Assembly: GCA_028293565.1 (NCBI GenBank)
Contig: JAQGON010000143.1
Span: 1 to 55,130 of the forward strand
DNA length: 55,130 bases
Source: Verrucomicrobiota bacterium
Lineage (GTDB): Bacteria > Verrucomicrobiota > Verrucomicrobiia > Opitutales > Opitutaceae
Direction of reading: 5' to 3'
The translations under genes and the position numbers were made by a program. Numbering within the stretch: position 1 is the stretch's first letter; each line of letters starts with the position of its first letter. Under the pieces are notes generated by a model, which was given only the letters and a program-made list of their open reading frames with translations, did not search any database and was not told the origin of the DNA. Below, in pieces: positions 1 through 7,768 of this stretch.

Positions 1-46
1 GCGAAGGTCGATCCATCGGATAGGGTGCTCCGGGGTCGACCTTCGC
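1..46. repeat. Inverted repeat at the window edge
   Basis: Bases 1-11 (GCGAAGGTCGA) are the exact reverse complement of bases 36-46, so the first 46 bases can fold into an 11-bp stem. The element may continue to the left of the window, so it could be a terminator of an unseen upstream gene or part of a larger palindromic repeat. Confidence 0.4.
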
Positions 47-47
47 G

Positions 48-72
48 TGCTTCGCGCCCTTCGTGGTAAAAC
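48..72 (+). repeat. Dispersed intergenic repeat, 'cttcgtggtaaaa' tail, copy 1
   Basis: The stretch reads tgcttcgcgcccttcgtgg and then taaaac. Close relatives occur at 32621-32654, 45517-45550 and 49405-49427. At the second and third sites it follows the large palindrome by 25-50 bases, so it may be part of a composite element. The rest of bases 73-188 shows no other recognisable feature. Confidence 0.5.
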
Positions 73-188
73 ACCCTCGTCGCCGGTCAGGGACCCGGAG
101 TTGCGGACGGCATCGGGATTTCTCCGATGGGAAGATCAGGCCGGCGCCGGATACTCATGCGGGCCCACGCTGCTATCGTCTGCGGGCC

Positions 189-1472
189 ATGAATGCCGGG
201 AATTCCCCTTTGTTCTCCCTGCCCGCGGTGCGCTGCCTCACGCGCCGGCGGTTTGTCCAGCTCGCCGGCACCGCGGCGACCGGGCTCCTGATGACTAAAC
301 CCCTGCGGGGATTCACGGCCGACGAGTATCGCGTCGATTTGCCGCCCTTGCAGGAAGAGCAGACCGAGGGCGAGGAGCCCAAGCCTTCGCCGGGCGACCC
401 GCCGGCCGAACGGATCGGTTTCGCGGTGGTGGGGCTGGGCCATCTGGCGCTGGAGCAGGTGCTGCCCGCGTTCAACGCCTGCAAGCATTCGCGTCCCGTG
501 GCGCTCGTGAGCGGGCACGCGGAGAAGGCGCGACGGGTGGCCGCGCAGCATGGGATTCCCGCGAACCAGATCTACGACTACGCCAGTTTCGACCGCATCC
601 GCGACAATCCTGCGATCCAGGCCATCTACATCGCGCTGCCCAACAGCCTTCACGCCGAGTACACCGTGCGCGGAGCCCAGGCCGGCAAACACATCCTGTG
701 CGAGAAGCCGATGGCGGTCTCGGTGCCGGAATGCCAGCAGATGATCGACGCCTGCCGGCAGGCGGGCGTGAAGCTGATGATCGGCTACCGCTCCCAGTAC
801 GAGCCCCTCGACCGCCTGATCGTGCGGGCCGTGCGCGAAAAGAAACTCGGCACGCTGCGGGAATTCGTCTCCGCCAACTCCATCCACCAGGGCGACCCGA
901 AGCAGTGGCGGCTGAACAAACGTCTCGCGGGCGGCGGACCGCTGCCCGACGTCGGCATCTATTCGATCAACGCCGCGCGCTTCATGTCCGGCGAGGAGCC
1001 CAGCGCCGTCTTCGGCCACACCGTGCAGTGGGCCGACGATCCGCGGTTCAAGGAGGTCGAGACCTCCGCGCAGTTTGTGCTCCAGTTCCCGAGCGGCTTC
1101 ACCGCGACCTGCAGCTGCAGCTACGCCAGCCACCGCTCCCAGTTTCTCCGGCTCAACGGTTCCGAGGGCTGGGCGGAAATGGACCCGGCCTTCGCCTACA
1201 AGGGGCTCCATCTCCGGATGTCGCACCTGAAGGACGGACACCCCGCGATCGTCGAGCCCGGCGTGGAATCGCGAAACCAGTTCGCCCTCGAGCTCGATCA
1301 TTTCGCCCAGTGCGTCGGCAGCGGCGCCGACCCCCACACGCCGGGCGAGGAGGGACTCCAGGATATGCGGATCATCGAAGCCATCTACGATTCCGCGCGC
1401 ATCGGAAAAACCGTCCAGGTGGAAACTCCCGCCGCGGCCATCCGCGGCCCCGACCTCAAGGTCGAATCGTAG
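189..1472 (+). CDS. Tat-exported Gfo/Idh/MocA oxidoreductase, glucose-fructose oxidoreductase-like
   Basis: This is a 427-residue NAD(P)-dependent sugar oxidoreductase, probably periplasmic. The ATG at 189 was chosen because it places a twin-arginine signal (RRRF, residues 19-22, then a hydrophobic stretch) at the N-terminus. An acidic, proline-rich linker (about 42-73) leads into a Rossmann fold with VGLGHLA near residue 81. The family EKP motif lies at 172-174, and an AGGGPLPDVGIY stretch at about 247-258 resembles the glucose-fructose oxidoreductase of Zymomonas. That enzyme is also Tat-exported and keeps NADP tightly bound; the same is inferred here. The ORF could be extended upstream to 63, but that would bury the signal peptide. 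Substrate is unknown. The gene stands alone; the next gene converges on it. Confidence 0.85.
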   Translation: MNAGNSPLFSLPAVRCLTRRRFVQLAGTAATGLLMTKPLRGFTADEYRVDLPPLQEEQTEGEEPKPSPGDPPAERIGFAVVGLGHLALEQVLPAFNACKHSRPVALVSGHAEKARRVAAQHGIPANQIYDYASFDRIRDNPAIQAIYIALPNSLHAEYTVRGAQAGKHILCEKPMAVSVPECQQMIDACRQAGVKLMIGYRSQYEPLDRLIVRAVREKKLGTLREFVSANSIHQGDPKQWRLNKRLAGGGPLPDVGIYSINAARFMSGEEPSAVFGHTVQWADDPRFKEVETSAQFVLQFPSGFTATCSCSYASHRSQFLRLNGSEGWAEMDPAFAYKGLHLRMSHLKDGHPAIVEPGVESRNQFALELDHFAQCVGSGADPHTPGEEGLQDMRIIEAIYDSARIGKTVQVETPAAAIRGPDLKVES

Positions 1473-1507
1473 CTCGCGCGGAGAGGACGGGCTTGGACTT
1501 CCGCGGG

Positions 1508-1843
1508 TTACCGGCTGTAACGGCGCTCGCGGGTCTTTGCGGCCTTCCGCGCGCCGCGCGACCGGCTGGGCGAGGGTTTCGCCCGGCCCTGGCCCACGGC
1601 CAGGTCGCGCTGCGCCTTCCGGCGGGTCTCCGACGGTCCTGACTTCGGCGAGCCCAGGCCCACGCCGGCGCGCCGCGCCTCCGAGAGGCCGATCGCGATC
1701 GCCTGCTTCCGCGAGCGGACGTTGCCGCTCCCCTTCCGCAGCGAGTGCATTTCCTCGCGCACAAATTCGCCCGCCTGCGTCGACGGCTTCTTTCCCGCGC
1801 GCGCATCCGCCCGGGCGCGCTGCAATGCGATTTCCTTCGGCAT
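1508..1843 (-). CDS. DUF6496-type small basic protein
   Basis: A 111-residue protein very rich in Lys and Arg. The core (about residues 28-60) has EEMHSLRKGSG followed by RSRKQAIAIGLSEARRAG, the signature of DUF6496 proteins, which have no established function. The tail is low-complexity (Ser/Arg/Lys) and probably disordered, which suggests nucleic-acid binding (inference). The start at 1843 lies 4 bases after the stop of the upstream phosphoribosyltransferase, so this is the last gene of the minus-strand run that begins at 5309. A longer reading to 2020 would overlap that enzyme and is unlikely. Confidence 0.75.
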   Translation of the reverse strand: MPKEIALQRARADARAGKKPSTQAGEFVREEMHSLRKGSGNVRSRKQAIAIGLSEARRAGVGLGSPKSGPSETRRKAQRDLAVGQGRAKPSPSRSRGARKAAKTRERRYSR

Positions 1844-1847
1844 CGGT

Positions 1848-2528
1848 TCAGGGCATCGACGTGCCGGTTGAGTAGTTCGGCTGCCCCGAACGGCACAGCC
1901 ACGCGCGGACCTCGACGTCGTCGGTCGGCGCATAATCCTCATAATACTGGCCGATCGAGTGAAACGATGCGGGCCGCCAGGGACAGACCAGCAAGTCGGC
2001 CTCGCGCGCGAGCACCGCACACATCTCGGGGGACCCCACCGGCATGCCGACCGTGATCCGCGCGCATCCCAGCTGCCGCAGCGCCGCCACCGCCGCGCGC
2101 GCGGCGAACCCGCCGGCCAGGCCGTCGTCCACGAGGATCACTTCCCTCCCGCCGACTTCCAGCGGCGCGCGCCCTCCGCGGTAAAGCTCCTCGCGCCGCT
2201 CCAGCTCGCGCTCCTCGCGCCGCGTGACGCGGTCGATCTCCAGCGCCGAAACTCCCGCCTCCTGGATCAGCGAGTGGTCGAGCAGGAGGAGCCCGCCGGT
2301 CACCAGCGACCCCATCGCGAATTCGGGCTGGATGGGCAGGCCGAGCTTGCAGACCAGAAACACGTCGAGCGGCGCCGCCACTTCGTTCGCCACCTCGAAA
2401 CCCACGGGGACCCCGCCGCACGGCAGCGCGAGCACCAGGGGATCGTCGCCGACCGGCTGGTCCATCAGGTAGGACGCAAGCACCCGCCCGGCGTGCCGAC
2501 GATCCAGATAGCGGATTGGCGTGCTCAT
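1848..2528 (-). CDS. Phosphoribosyltransferase-family protein, divergent paralogue
   Basis: A 226-residue PRTase-fold protein, co-linear without gaps in its first 140 residues with the homologue at 3937-4623. That alignment fixes the start at 2528 rather than the longer options at 2543 or 2615. The PRPP-loop region reads VILVDDGLAGGF (131-141), where the homologue has VLIDDGLATGY, so Thr139 is replaced by Gly. Two more conserved-looking Arg positions are Cys here (LPCGGVP, Cys37; FLVCK, Cys60). These changes suggest weakened or altered PRPP chemistry. The upstream gap to the esterase-like gene is 83 bases. The physiological substrate of this PRTase group is not known. Confidence 0.85.
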   Translation of the reverse strand: MSTPIRYLDRRHAGRVLASYLMDQPVGDDPLVLALPCGGVPVGFEVANEVAAPLDVFLVCKLGLPIQPEFAMGSLVTGGLLLLDHSLIQEAGVSALEIDRVTRREERELERREELYRGGRAPLEVGGREVILVDDGLAGGFAARAAVAALRQLGCARITVGMPVGSPEMCAVLAREADLLVCPWRPASFHSIGQYYEDYAPTDDVEVRAWLCRSGQPNYSTGTSMP

Positions 2529-2611
2529 GGTCGTGGTTTTCATTAGCGACCGCATCCGCCCGGCGCGGTTCCTGCCGGGGGCCGCGCGCGCAAGGCAATA
2601 ATTTTCAAAAA

Positions 2612-3940
2612 TCAAATGCCCGACGGGAACGTTTCCGCCGGTTCGCGATCCGGCGCCGGCTGCGCGGACTCGAGCGGCGACACCGCCTTCGTCTCGTCGA
2701 AGTGGAGCACCGCATCGAACTGCTCCGGCAGCGTCGCCCAGAAATAATGGCTCTGGCGCTCGGTCTCGGGTCGATAGATCACGCCGATCGCGCGCTCGAG
2801 CCGGCGCTCCGCCAGCACGCGGCTCGCGACGCTGCCCGGATCGAGCGGCAGGAAAAACCGCGCCAGCTCCACCTCGTGAAACAGGTCCTCGCAGCTCCCC
2901 TTGAGCGCCGGCAGCACGCGCTTCCGCCGCGCCGGTCCGCCCCAGTCCGAGGCGGCCATCACGGTCCCGTGATGCGTCGTGAAGCCGATGAGCTTCGCGG
3001 CGTGCGCGTGTTTCTGCCGCACCAGCTGCCCGAGGTTCAGCTCGCCAGCCTCGCCCATCTGCGTCGCGCGCGCGTCACCGAGATGGGAGTTGTGCGCCCA
3101 CACGACCACCTTCGGCTCCGGCCCGCGCGCGCGGAGGTGCGCGAGCAGCCCCTCCAGTGTCTCCGCCATGTGCTCGTCGCGGAGGTTCCACGAGCTCACC
3201 CGGCCCTCGAACATCGTGCGGTAATAGCGCTCCGCATTGACCGCGAGGCGGGCGTTCTGCTCCGCGTGGAAAAACTCCTCGTCCGCCGCCTCGCCGTCCC
3301 GCGCGAGTAGCCGGCTCCGCTCCTCGTGCAGCGCCGCCAGCTGCCGCGCCACCGCCTCCTGGCAGTCGCCGTCCGCGCGCGTCCGGAACGCCAGCGCATA
3401 TGCATCCGTGTCCGGGCCGAACTGGTCGAAGCACGCATAGCACGACCGCGCGGCGCGCGCCGCCGCGGGATCGCGATGCTCGAGGTACGCGATCACCTGC
3501 TCGATCGACGTGCGCAGGCTGTAAAGGTCGAGCCCGTAGAATCCGGCCCGGCTTGCAGCGGGCCGTGACGCATTGGACTCGCGGAGCCAGCCGGCAAATT
3601 CCCGGACGGTCCGGTTGCGCCACATCCAGGAGGGGAATCGCTTGAACCCCGCCAGCGCCGCCTCGGCATCGTGGCCGAGCCGCCCGTGGACAAACCGGTT
3701 GACCCGATAGGCGTCCGGCCAGTCGCCCTCGATCGCCACCGCGTTGAATCCCTTTTCGGCGATCAGCCGCCGCGTGATTGCCGCGCGCGAGGCGTAGAAC
3801 TCCTCCGTCCCGTGCGACGCCTCGCCAAGCAGCACGAGCGAGGCCCCGCCGATGAACGAGATCACCGGCGCAAAATCCGAGTCGGGCGCGAGCGCGACAG
3901 CCTCGCCGCGCAAGGCCGCCGCCGGGGACCAGGGTCTCAT
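2612..3940 (-). CDS. Erythromycin-esterase family protein
   Basis: A 442-residue cytosolic protein of the Ere-like family (EreA/EreB, succinoglycan-associated hydrolases). GEASHGTEEF at 39-48 supplies the conserved His43 and Glu46/47, AIEGDW near 69-74 supplies Glu71, and VVWAHNSHLGD near residue 280 supplies a second conserved His. Length fits the family. The start codon overlaps the stop of the upstream phosphoribosyltransferase by 4 bases (ATGA), implying translational coupling. Chromosomal members placed beside phosphoribosyltransferases and hydrolases are widespread in environmental bacteria, and their substrate is unknown. I would not infer macrolide resistance from the family name. Confidence 0.85.
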   Translation of the reverse strand: MRPWSPAAALRGEAVALAPDSDFAPVISFIGGASLVLLGEASHGTEEFYASRAAITRRLIAEKGFNAVAIEGDWPDAYRVNRFVHGRLGHDAEAALAGFKRFPSWMWRNRTVREFAGWLRESNASRPAASRAGFYGLDLYSLRTSIEQVIAYLEHRDPAAARAARSCYACFDQFGPDTDAYALAFRTRADGDCQEAVARQLAALHEERSRLLARDGEAADEEFFHAEQNARLAVNAERYYRTMFEGRVSSWNLRDEHMAETLEGLLAHLRARGPEPKVVVWAHNSHLGDARATQMGEAGELNLGQLVRQKHAHAAKLIGFTTHHGTVMAASDWGGPARRKRVLPALKGSCEDLFHEVELARFFLPLDPGSVASRVLAERRLERAIGVIYRPETERQSHYFWATLPEQFDAVLHFDETKAVSPLESAQPAPDREPAETFPSGI

Positions 3941-4623
3941 GAACCGGCTCCCTTCCCCGCGATCCCAGCCTCCGGATTCCCCGCCCGCGCGAGGCAGGCG
4001 ATCACCTCGCTGTCATCCGTGGCCGAAAAATCCTCGTACCATTCGCCGACCGACCGGAAATGACGCGGCTGCCGCGGACACACCAGCAGGTCGACTTCGC
4101 GCTCGATCATCGCGCAGGTCTCGACGGCGCCGACCGGCACCCCCGCGCTGATCCGCGCGCAGCCCATCCGGCGCAACGCCGCGATCGCCGCCCTCAGGCT
4201 GTAGCCGGTGGCGAGCCCGTCGTCGATCAGCACGACGTTGCGGCGCCGGAGGTCCAGCGGAGGACGTCCGGGCCGGTAGAGTTCCTCCCGACGCGCGAGC
4301 TCGGACCATTCGCGCTGCGTCTGTTCCTCGACTTCGCCGGGCGAGATGCGCGCGCGGGCAATCAGCTCGCGGTCGAGCAGGAGCACGCCGCCGCTGGCGA
4401 GCGAGCCCATCGCCAGCTCCGGCTCTTCCGGCAGTCCGATCTTTCTCACGATGAAGACGTCGAGCGGCGCGCCGACCGCTTCCGCCACCTCCGCCGCCAC
4501 GGGCACGCCGCCGCGCGGCAACCCCAGCACGAACGGATCGCGCCCCAGGTCCCGGTCCATCAGCACCGACGCCAGCACCCGGCCGGCCTCGCGCCGATCG
4601 CGATAGCCCAGCGGAAGATTCAT
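3937..4623 (-). CDS. Phosphoribosyltransferase-family protein
   Basis: A 228-residue PRTase-fold protein with an intact PRPP-loop motif (VVLIDDGLATGY, about 130-141), LPRGGVP at 35-41 and FIVRKIGLP at 57-65. The start at 4623 overlaps the stop of the upstream alpha/beta hydrolase by 4 bases, and its own stop overlaps the esterase start by 4. Reading back to 5001 would run through the hydrolase gene in another frame and is rejected. The best guess is a base or nucleotide phosphoribosyl transfer or hydrolysis; the exact reaction cannot be read from sequence. Confidence 0.9.
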   Translation of the reverse strand: MNLPLGYRDRREAGRVLASVLMDRDLGRDPFVLGLPRGGVPVAAEVAEAVGAPLDVFIVRKIGLPEEPELAMGSLASGGVLLLDRELIARARISPGEVEEQTQREWSELARREELYRPGRPPLDLRRRNVVLIDDGLATGYSLRAAIAALRRMGCARISAGVPVGAVETCAMIEREVDLLVCPRQPRHFRSVGEWYEDFSATDDSEVIACLARAGNPEAGIAGKGAGS

Positions 4624-5309
4624 ACCGGCATCTCTTCCGGGGAAAGGTGCTCCCCAAACCATGCGGCCGCGAGATCGGCCACGGCCTCGAGCGCGCCGGG
4701 CTCCTCGAACAGGTGCGTCGCCCGCGACACGACAGCGAGGTGCTTGACGCCGCGCAGGCGGTCGAACGCCTCGTGGTTCAACTCCAGCACGGGCGCATCG
4801 TCGCCTCCGACAATCAGCAGAGTCGGAGCGAGGACCTTGGACAAGGCGTCCGCCGCCAGATCCGGCCGGCCCCCGCGCGAAACCACCGCGCGAATCCGCT
4901 CCCCCTCCGCCGCGGCCGCCTGCAACGCGGCTGCGGCCCCCGTGCTCGCGCCGAAATATCCGAGAGAGGGCGGCGCGCCGGCGAAGTGGCGAAACGCCCA
5001 CGCGGTCGCCATCCGCAGCCGGTGGGTCAGAAAATCGATGTCAAACCGGAGCCGCCCGTCCCCCGCATCGCGCCGCTCCTCGGGCGCGGTCAGCAGGTCG
5101 AACAGCAGCGTGGCAATCCCGTGCGACTGCAGCATCTCGGCCACGTGCCGGTTCCGCGTGCTGTGCCGGCCGCTCCCGCTGCCGTGGGCAAACAGCACCA
5201 GGCCCCGCGCCGCCGCCGGCGTCGCCAGGATCCCTTCGAGAACCGCGTCGCCTACCCGGATCCGGACGTCGCCGGACTGGACTGACGTCGATGCCAGCCG
5301 GACATTCAT
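4620..5309 (-). CDS. Alpha/beta hydrolase, dienelactone-hydrolase-like
   Basis: A 229-residue cytosolic alpha/beta hydrolase. The oxyanion region is FAHGSGSG (40-47), the nucleophile elbow is GASTGA (Ser122), the acid is one of Asp170/Asp171 (VGGDDAP), and the catalytic His is His199 (RATHLFEEP). It is the first gene of a tight minus-strand run: hydrolase, phosphoribosyltransferase, esterase-like protein, second phosphoribosyltransferase, DUF6496 protein, with ATGA overlaps at the first two junctions. The promoter should lie in 5310-5400. Substrate unknown. Confidence 0.85.
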   Translation of the reverse strand: MNVRLASTSVQSGDVRIRVGDAVLEGILATPAAARGLVLFAHGSGSGRHSTRNRHVAEMLQSHGIATLLFDLLTAPEERRDAGDGRLRFDIDFLTHRLRMATAWAFRHFAGAPPSLGYFGASTGAAAALQAAAAEGERIRAVVSRGGRPDLAADALSKVLAPTLLIVGGDDAPVLELNHEAFDRLRGVKHLAVVSRATHLFEEPGALEAVADLAAAWFGEHLSPEEMPV

Positions 5310-5401
5310 CGGGGAACCTACACCGCGCGCCCAGGATCCGCCATCGGGCGCCCGTGGAGAGAGACCATCGGGACCGCGCCCGATTGCGTCGTCAGGGATC
5401 G

Positions 5402-5785
5402 TCAGACCGGCCGCTGGAACGACGCCGGATCCTCACCGGCGCGCAGCGAGAGGATCGCGCCCTCGCGTCCGAGCTCGAGGCACTCGAAAAGATTGCGCAC
5501 GCACTGGCCCAGCCGGTCATGCCCGAGGCGCCCCGCTTCGATCTGGTCCACCAGCTGCCGCCCGAGCACCGCGGCCTGGTCCCGGACCCGCGCCGCCAGA
5601 TCCGGCCGCGGATTCTCGTCGCTGTCAGCGTAGGGTTGAAGAATCGCCACGAGCTTGTCGGCGGTCTTTTCGACGCCGGCCGCCGGGACGCCTTCCCGGT
5701 CAAGCAGCGAAACGATCCGGCCGGCGATGCGCCCGGCGTGCGGCAGATTGAGCGGAATCTGGAAGTGAGGAATGTCGGAATTCAT
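5402..5785 (-). CDS. Hypothetical protein, 127 residues
   Basis: I do not recognise this protein. It is predicted mostly alpha-helical, with a basic middle and several Leu-rich amphipathic stretches (such as RIAGRIVSLLDREG near 19-32 and LGQCVRNLFECLELGREG near 90-107), and has no signal peptide or membrane segment. The start ATG at 5785 gives MNSDIPHFQIPL. It lies 92 bases upstream of the hydrolase operon on the same strand and may be co-transcribed. Codon use matches its neighbours and no overlapping frame gives a better protein. Confidence 0.6.
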   Translation of the reverse strand: MNSDIPHFQIPLNLPHAGRIAGRIVSLLDREGVPAAGVEKTADKLVAILQPYADSDENPRPDLAARVRDQAAVLGRQLVDQIEAGRLGHDRLGQCVRNLFECLELGREGAILSLRAGEDPASFQRPV

Positions 5786-5986
5786 CGGCGCAACAGCCGC
5801 AATGCTGTACGCGCCGGCCGGAATTCGGAAAGCTCAAACCGAAATTCGCCTCCACCCGTCCGCTGCGATCCATGCGAGGTGGAGCAGGTTCTCCCGACGC
5901 GCCGGAGGTGTGCGCCGCCCTGCCGTCGTCGGCGGAGCCGCCAACGCGTCAGGGTCAACGCATACCACCGCGTCGAATCGTTTCGC

Positions 5987-6349
5987 TCACGCCGAATGCG
6001 ACGTCGACCAGAGCGGCTTTCCCGACTCAGTCGGTTCCGGGCGGCTGCCGTTCTTCACGGGGACTTTCGGGCCGCGCGCCTGCTTTTTTTGCAGCGCGGC
6101 CTTCACCGCCTGGTCTTCCGAGATGGCAGGAGAAATATGAAATTCGGCGATGCTTTCCGCCGCGGTCTCGGCTTTCAGGCGGTCGACCATCGAAGTCGAC
6201 GCCAGGCGTTGCCGGAACTCTGGAGTGCCCTGCTGGAGCTGCTGCTCGGCCTCGAACCAGATGTCTTCGTCGCGTCCGTTCGGACAGCCGTAATCCTGCC
6301 AGATCTGATATGCGCGCTGCGCAATTTCGTCATGCGTGGATGTGTTCAT
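5987..6349 (-). CDS. DUF2934 domain protein
   Basis: A 120-residue protein. Residues 4-40 (HDEIAQRAYQIWQDYGCPNG, then RDEDIWFEAEQQL) are the DUF2934 signature, a short helical domain common in proteobacterial and verrucomicrobial stress-type proteins with no known biochemical role. The C-terminal half is polar and ends in a low-complexity Lys/Pro/Ser stretch, probably disordered. The start at 6349 was preferred over 6397 because DUF2934 proteins usually begin a few residues before the HDEI motif. There is no Shine-Dalgarno; the leader is C-rich (catccccaaaATG). The downstream interval 5786-5986 shows no gene. Confidence 0.8.
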   Translation of the reverse strand: MNTSTHDEIAQRAYQIWQDYGCPNGRDEDIWFEAEQQLQQGTPEFRQRLASTSMVDRLKAETAAESIAEFHISPAISEDQAVKAALQKKQARGPKVPVKNGSRPEPTESGKPLWSTSHSA

Positions 6350-6627
6350 TTTGGGGATGGCGGGAGACCCCGACGTGGGGCCGCGCCGCATCCGCAAAGA
6401 CCGACTTTCCCGCGAGCGGTTCCAAAACCACCTGAAATTAAATCGAACTTCGCCGGAATTTTATCGTTGATCACTTACAATACTAAAATCCTGCTGGGCC
6501 TTTCGCATCGTCTCCTACGCAATTACCGTCTGATTTTAAACGTTGGCCATCGGGAACAACGTTGCCCGCCATCGTACGAAAACCCGCCCGGGATTCCTTG
6601 GATTCTCGGGCTCTCCTGCCCCTCCTT

Positions 6628-7251
6628 ATGCTTCGCTCGGCTCCGATTCCCACGTGCAGAAAACCCGCGATCCCCGCGGAAAAGGAACGCCGCAGCTGGC
6701 GCTCCACCTCTGCGACCGATCATTTTGTCCAGTTCTACCACACGGACGAATACCTGATCAAATGCCTCGCCGAATTCGTCGACGACGGCATGTGGAAGAA
6801 CGAGGCGGCGATTGTCATCGCCTCGCCGGCCCACCGCCAGGCGCTCGAAAACGGACTCCGGGCGCGCGGGATCGACCTCGCAGCGGCGAAGACCAGCGGG
6901 CAATACGCGGCCTTCGACGCCGAGGAAACGCTCGCCCTGTTCATGGTGAACGGGGAGCCGGACCGCAGCCGCTTCAACGAGAGCGTGGGCAAGCTGGTCT
7001 GGCGTGCGCGCGGCACTCGCCGGCTCCGCGCCTTCGGCGAAATGGTCGCCCTGCTTTGGGAACAGGGAAACCGCCGCGCCGCGATCCAGCTGGAGGAATT
7101 GTGGAACGAACTCGGAGGCCAGTGCGACTTCTCCCTCTACTGCGCCTATCCCGCCGCGTGCAATACCCCGAGCGCCGACGGACTGTCGCTCGACCACGTC
7201 TGCACCGCGCACTCCGCCGTCCTCGCAGCCGTCTCCGGCGCTGACATGTAG
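6628..7251 (+). CDS. MEDS-domain sensory protein
   Basis: A protein of about 207 residues. From HFVQFYHTDEYL to CAYP near the C-terminus it matches the MEDS (DcmR-type sensory) domain: an aromatic start motif, a central region EAAIVIASPAHR, the EETLALFMVNGEPD block, and a closing FSLYCAYP strand. MEDS domains are usually fused to a histidine kinase or an HTH; here the domain stands alone, so its output partner is not visible. The true start is uncertain: 6628 is used here, but 6562 is also open and neither has a Shine-Dalgarno. A second stand-alone MEDS protein lies at 48493-49308. Confidence 0.75.
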   Translation: MLRSAPIPTCRKPAIPAEKERRSWRSTSATDHFVQFYHTDEYLIKCLAEFVDDGMWKNEAAIVIASPAHRQALENGLRARGIDLAAAKTSGQYAAFDAEETLALFMVNGEPDRSRFNESVGKLVWRARGTRRLRAFGEMVALLWEQGNRRAAIQLEELWNELGGQCDFSLYCAYPAACNTPSADGLSLDHVCTAHSAVLAAVSGADM

Positions 7252-7360
7252 CGCGATCAGGGACTCGGGCGTGAACCGCGAAATTGCCGCGCGTTCATTG
7301 CGGCTGAAGCGTTTTAATAAAACTGCGGCCGTGCCGCTGAATCCTCCTCGTGGGCGAGGA

Positions 7361-7508
7361 ATTCCGGCTCGGACCTCGGCCGCAAAAATGCGCAAGGGCT
7401 CCGGGGCTCCGACCTGAATCCCGCGTGCGCCTCTGGGCGCGATGGCGACTCCTTCGCAGCCGCGGCGCCCTTGTGCTTTTTTGCGGCGAATCCTTCCGAG
7501 CCCGAATT
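7361..7508. repeat. Large palindromic repeat, family A, copy 1
   Basis: A 148-base imperfect palindrome. The left arm holds CCGCAAAAATGCGCAAGGGC and the right arm its near reverse complement (gcccttgtgcttttttgcgg), around a loop near gtgcgcctctgggcgc. The flanking arms ATTCCGGCTCGGA and TCCGAGCCCGAATT also pair. Related copies lie at 32438-32595 and 45321-45470. The 7252-7768 gap holds only this element, the smaller palindrome at 7568-7608 and unassigned sequence. The element could fold into a hairpin with arms of about 70 bases. Confidence 0.8.
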
Positions 7509-7567
7509 TGCCGGCAGTTTCGGGCATCGGCTTTAGCCGGGAATAACCTGCCAGCCTGACTGCCTCC

Positions 7568-7608
7568 TGACGTCGGCTGCTACGCGTGTCGTGTAGCAGC
7601 CAAGGTCA
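7568..7608. repeat. Palindromic repeat, family B, copy 1
   Basis: TGACGTCGGCTGCTAC (7568-7583) pairs with 7593-7608 (14 of 16 positions) around a 9-base loop. The core cctcctgacgtcggctgctac recurs as inverted pairs at 30568-30656 and 48215-48268 and once singly at 23856-23877. It lies 160 bases upstream of the RraA-like gene. Confidence 0.75.
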
Positions 7609-7768
7609 CGAGACTGATTCGCGTCCTTCGCGTTCTTCCTCTTCAAATTCCGTTCCGCCTGTTGGCGGTTTGGTCTGGAAACCTGACCAGACGGCGCACT
7701 TTGTCAGAAGGCCTTCCCGCCTCCAGTTCTCCAACGCCTTGGAATCCACCGCGCCCAACCCGCCTCCC

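Noticed and set aside
87-1337. 416-codon open frame opposite the oxidoreductase
   Set aside because: Shadow of a convincing Tat-signal enzyme on the other strand; no recognisable motif.
2612-3940. Macrolide resistance gene
   Set aside because: The family name comes from plasmid enzymes. This chromosomal copy is in a housekeeping-like operon with PRTases and has no sign of transfer.
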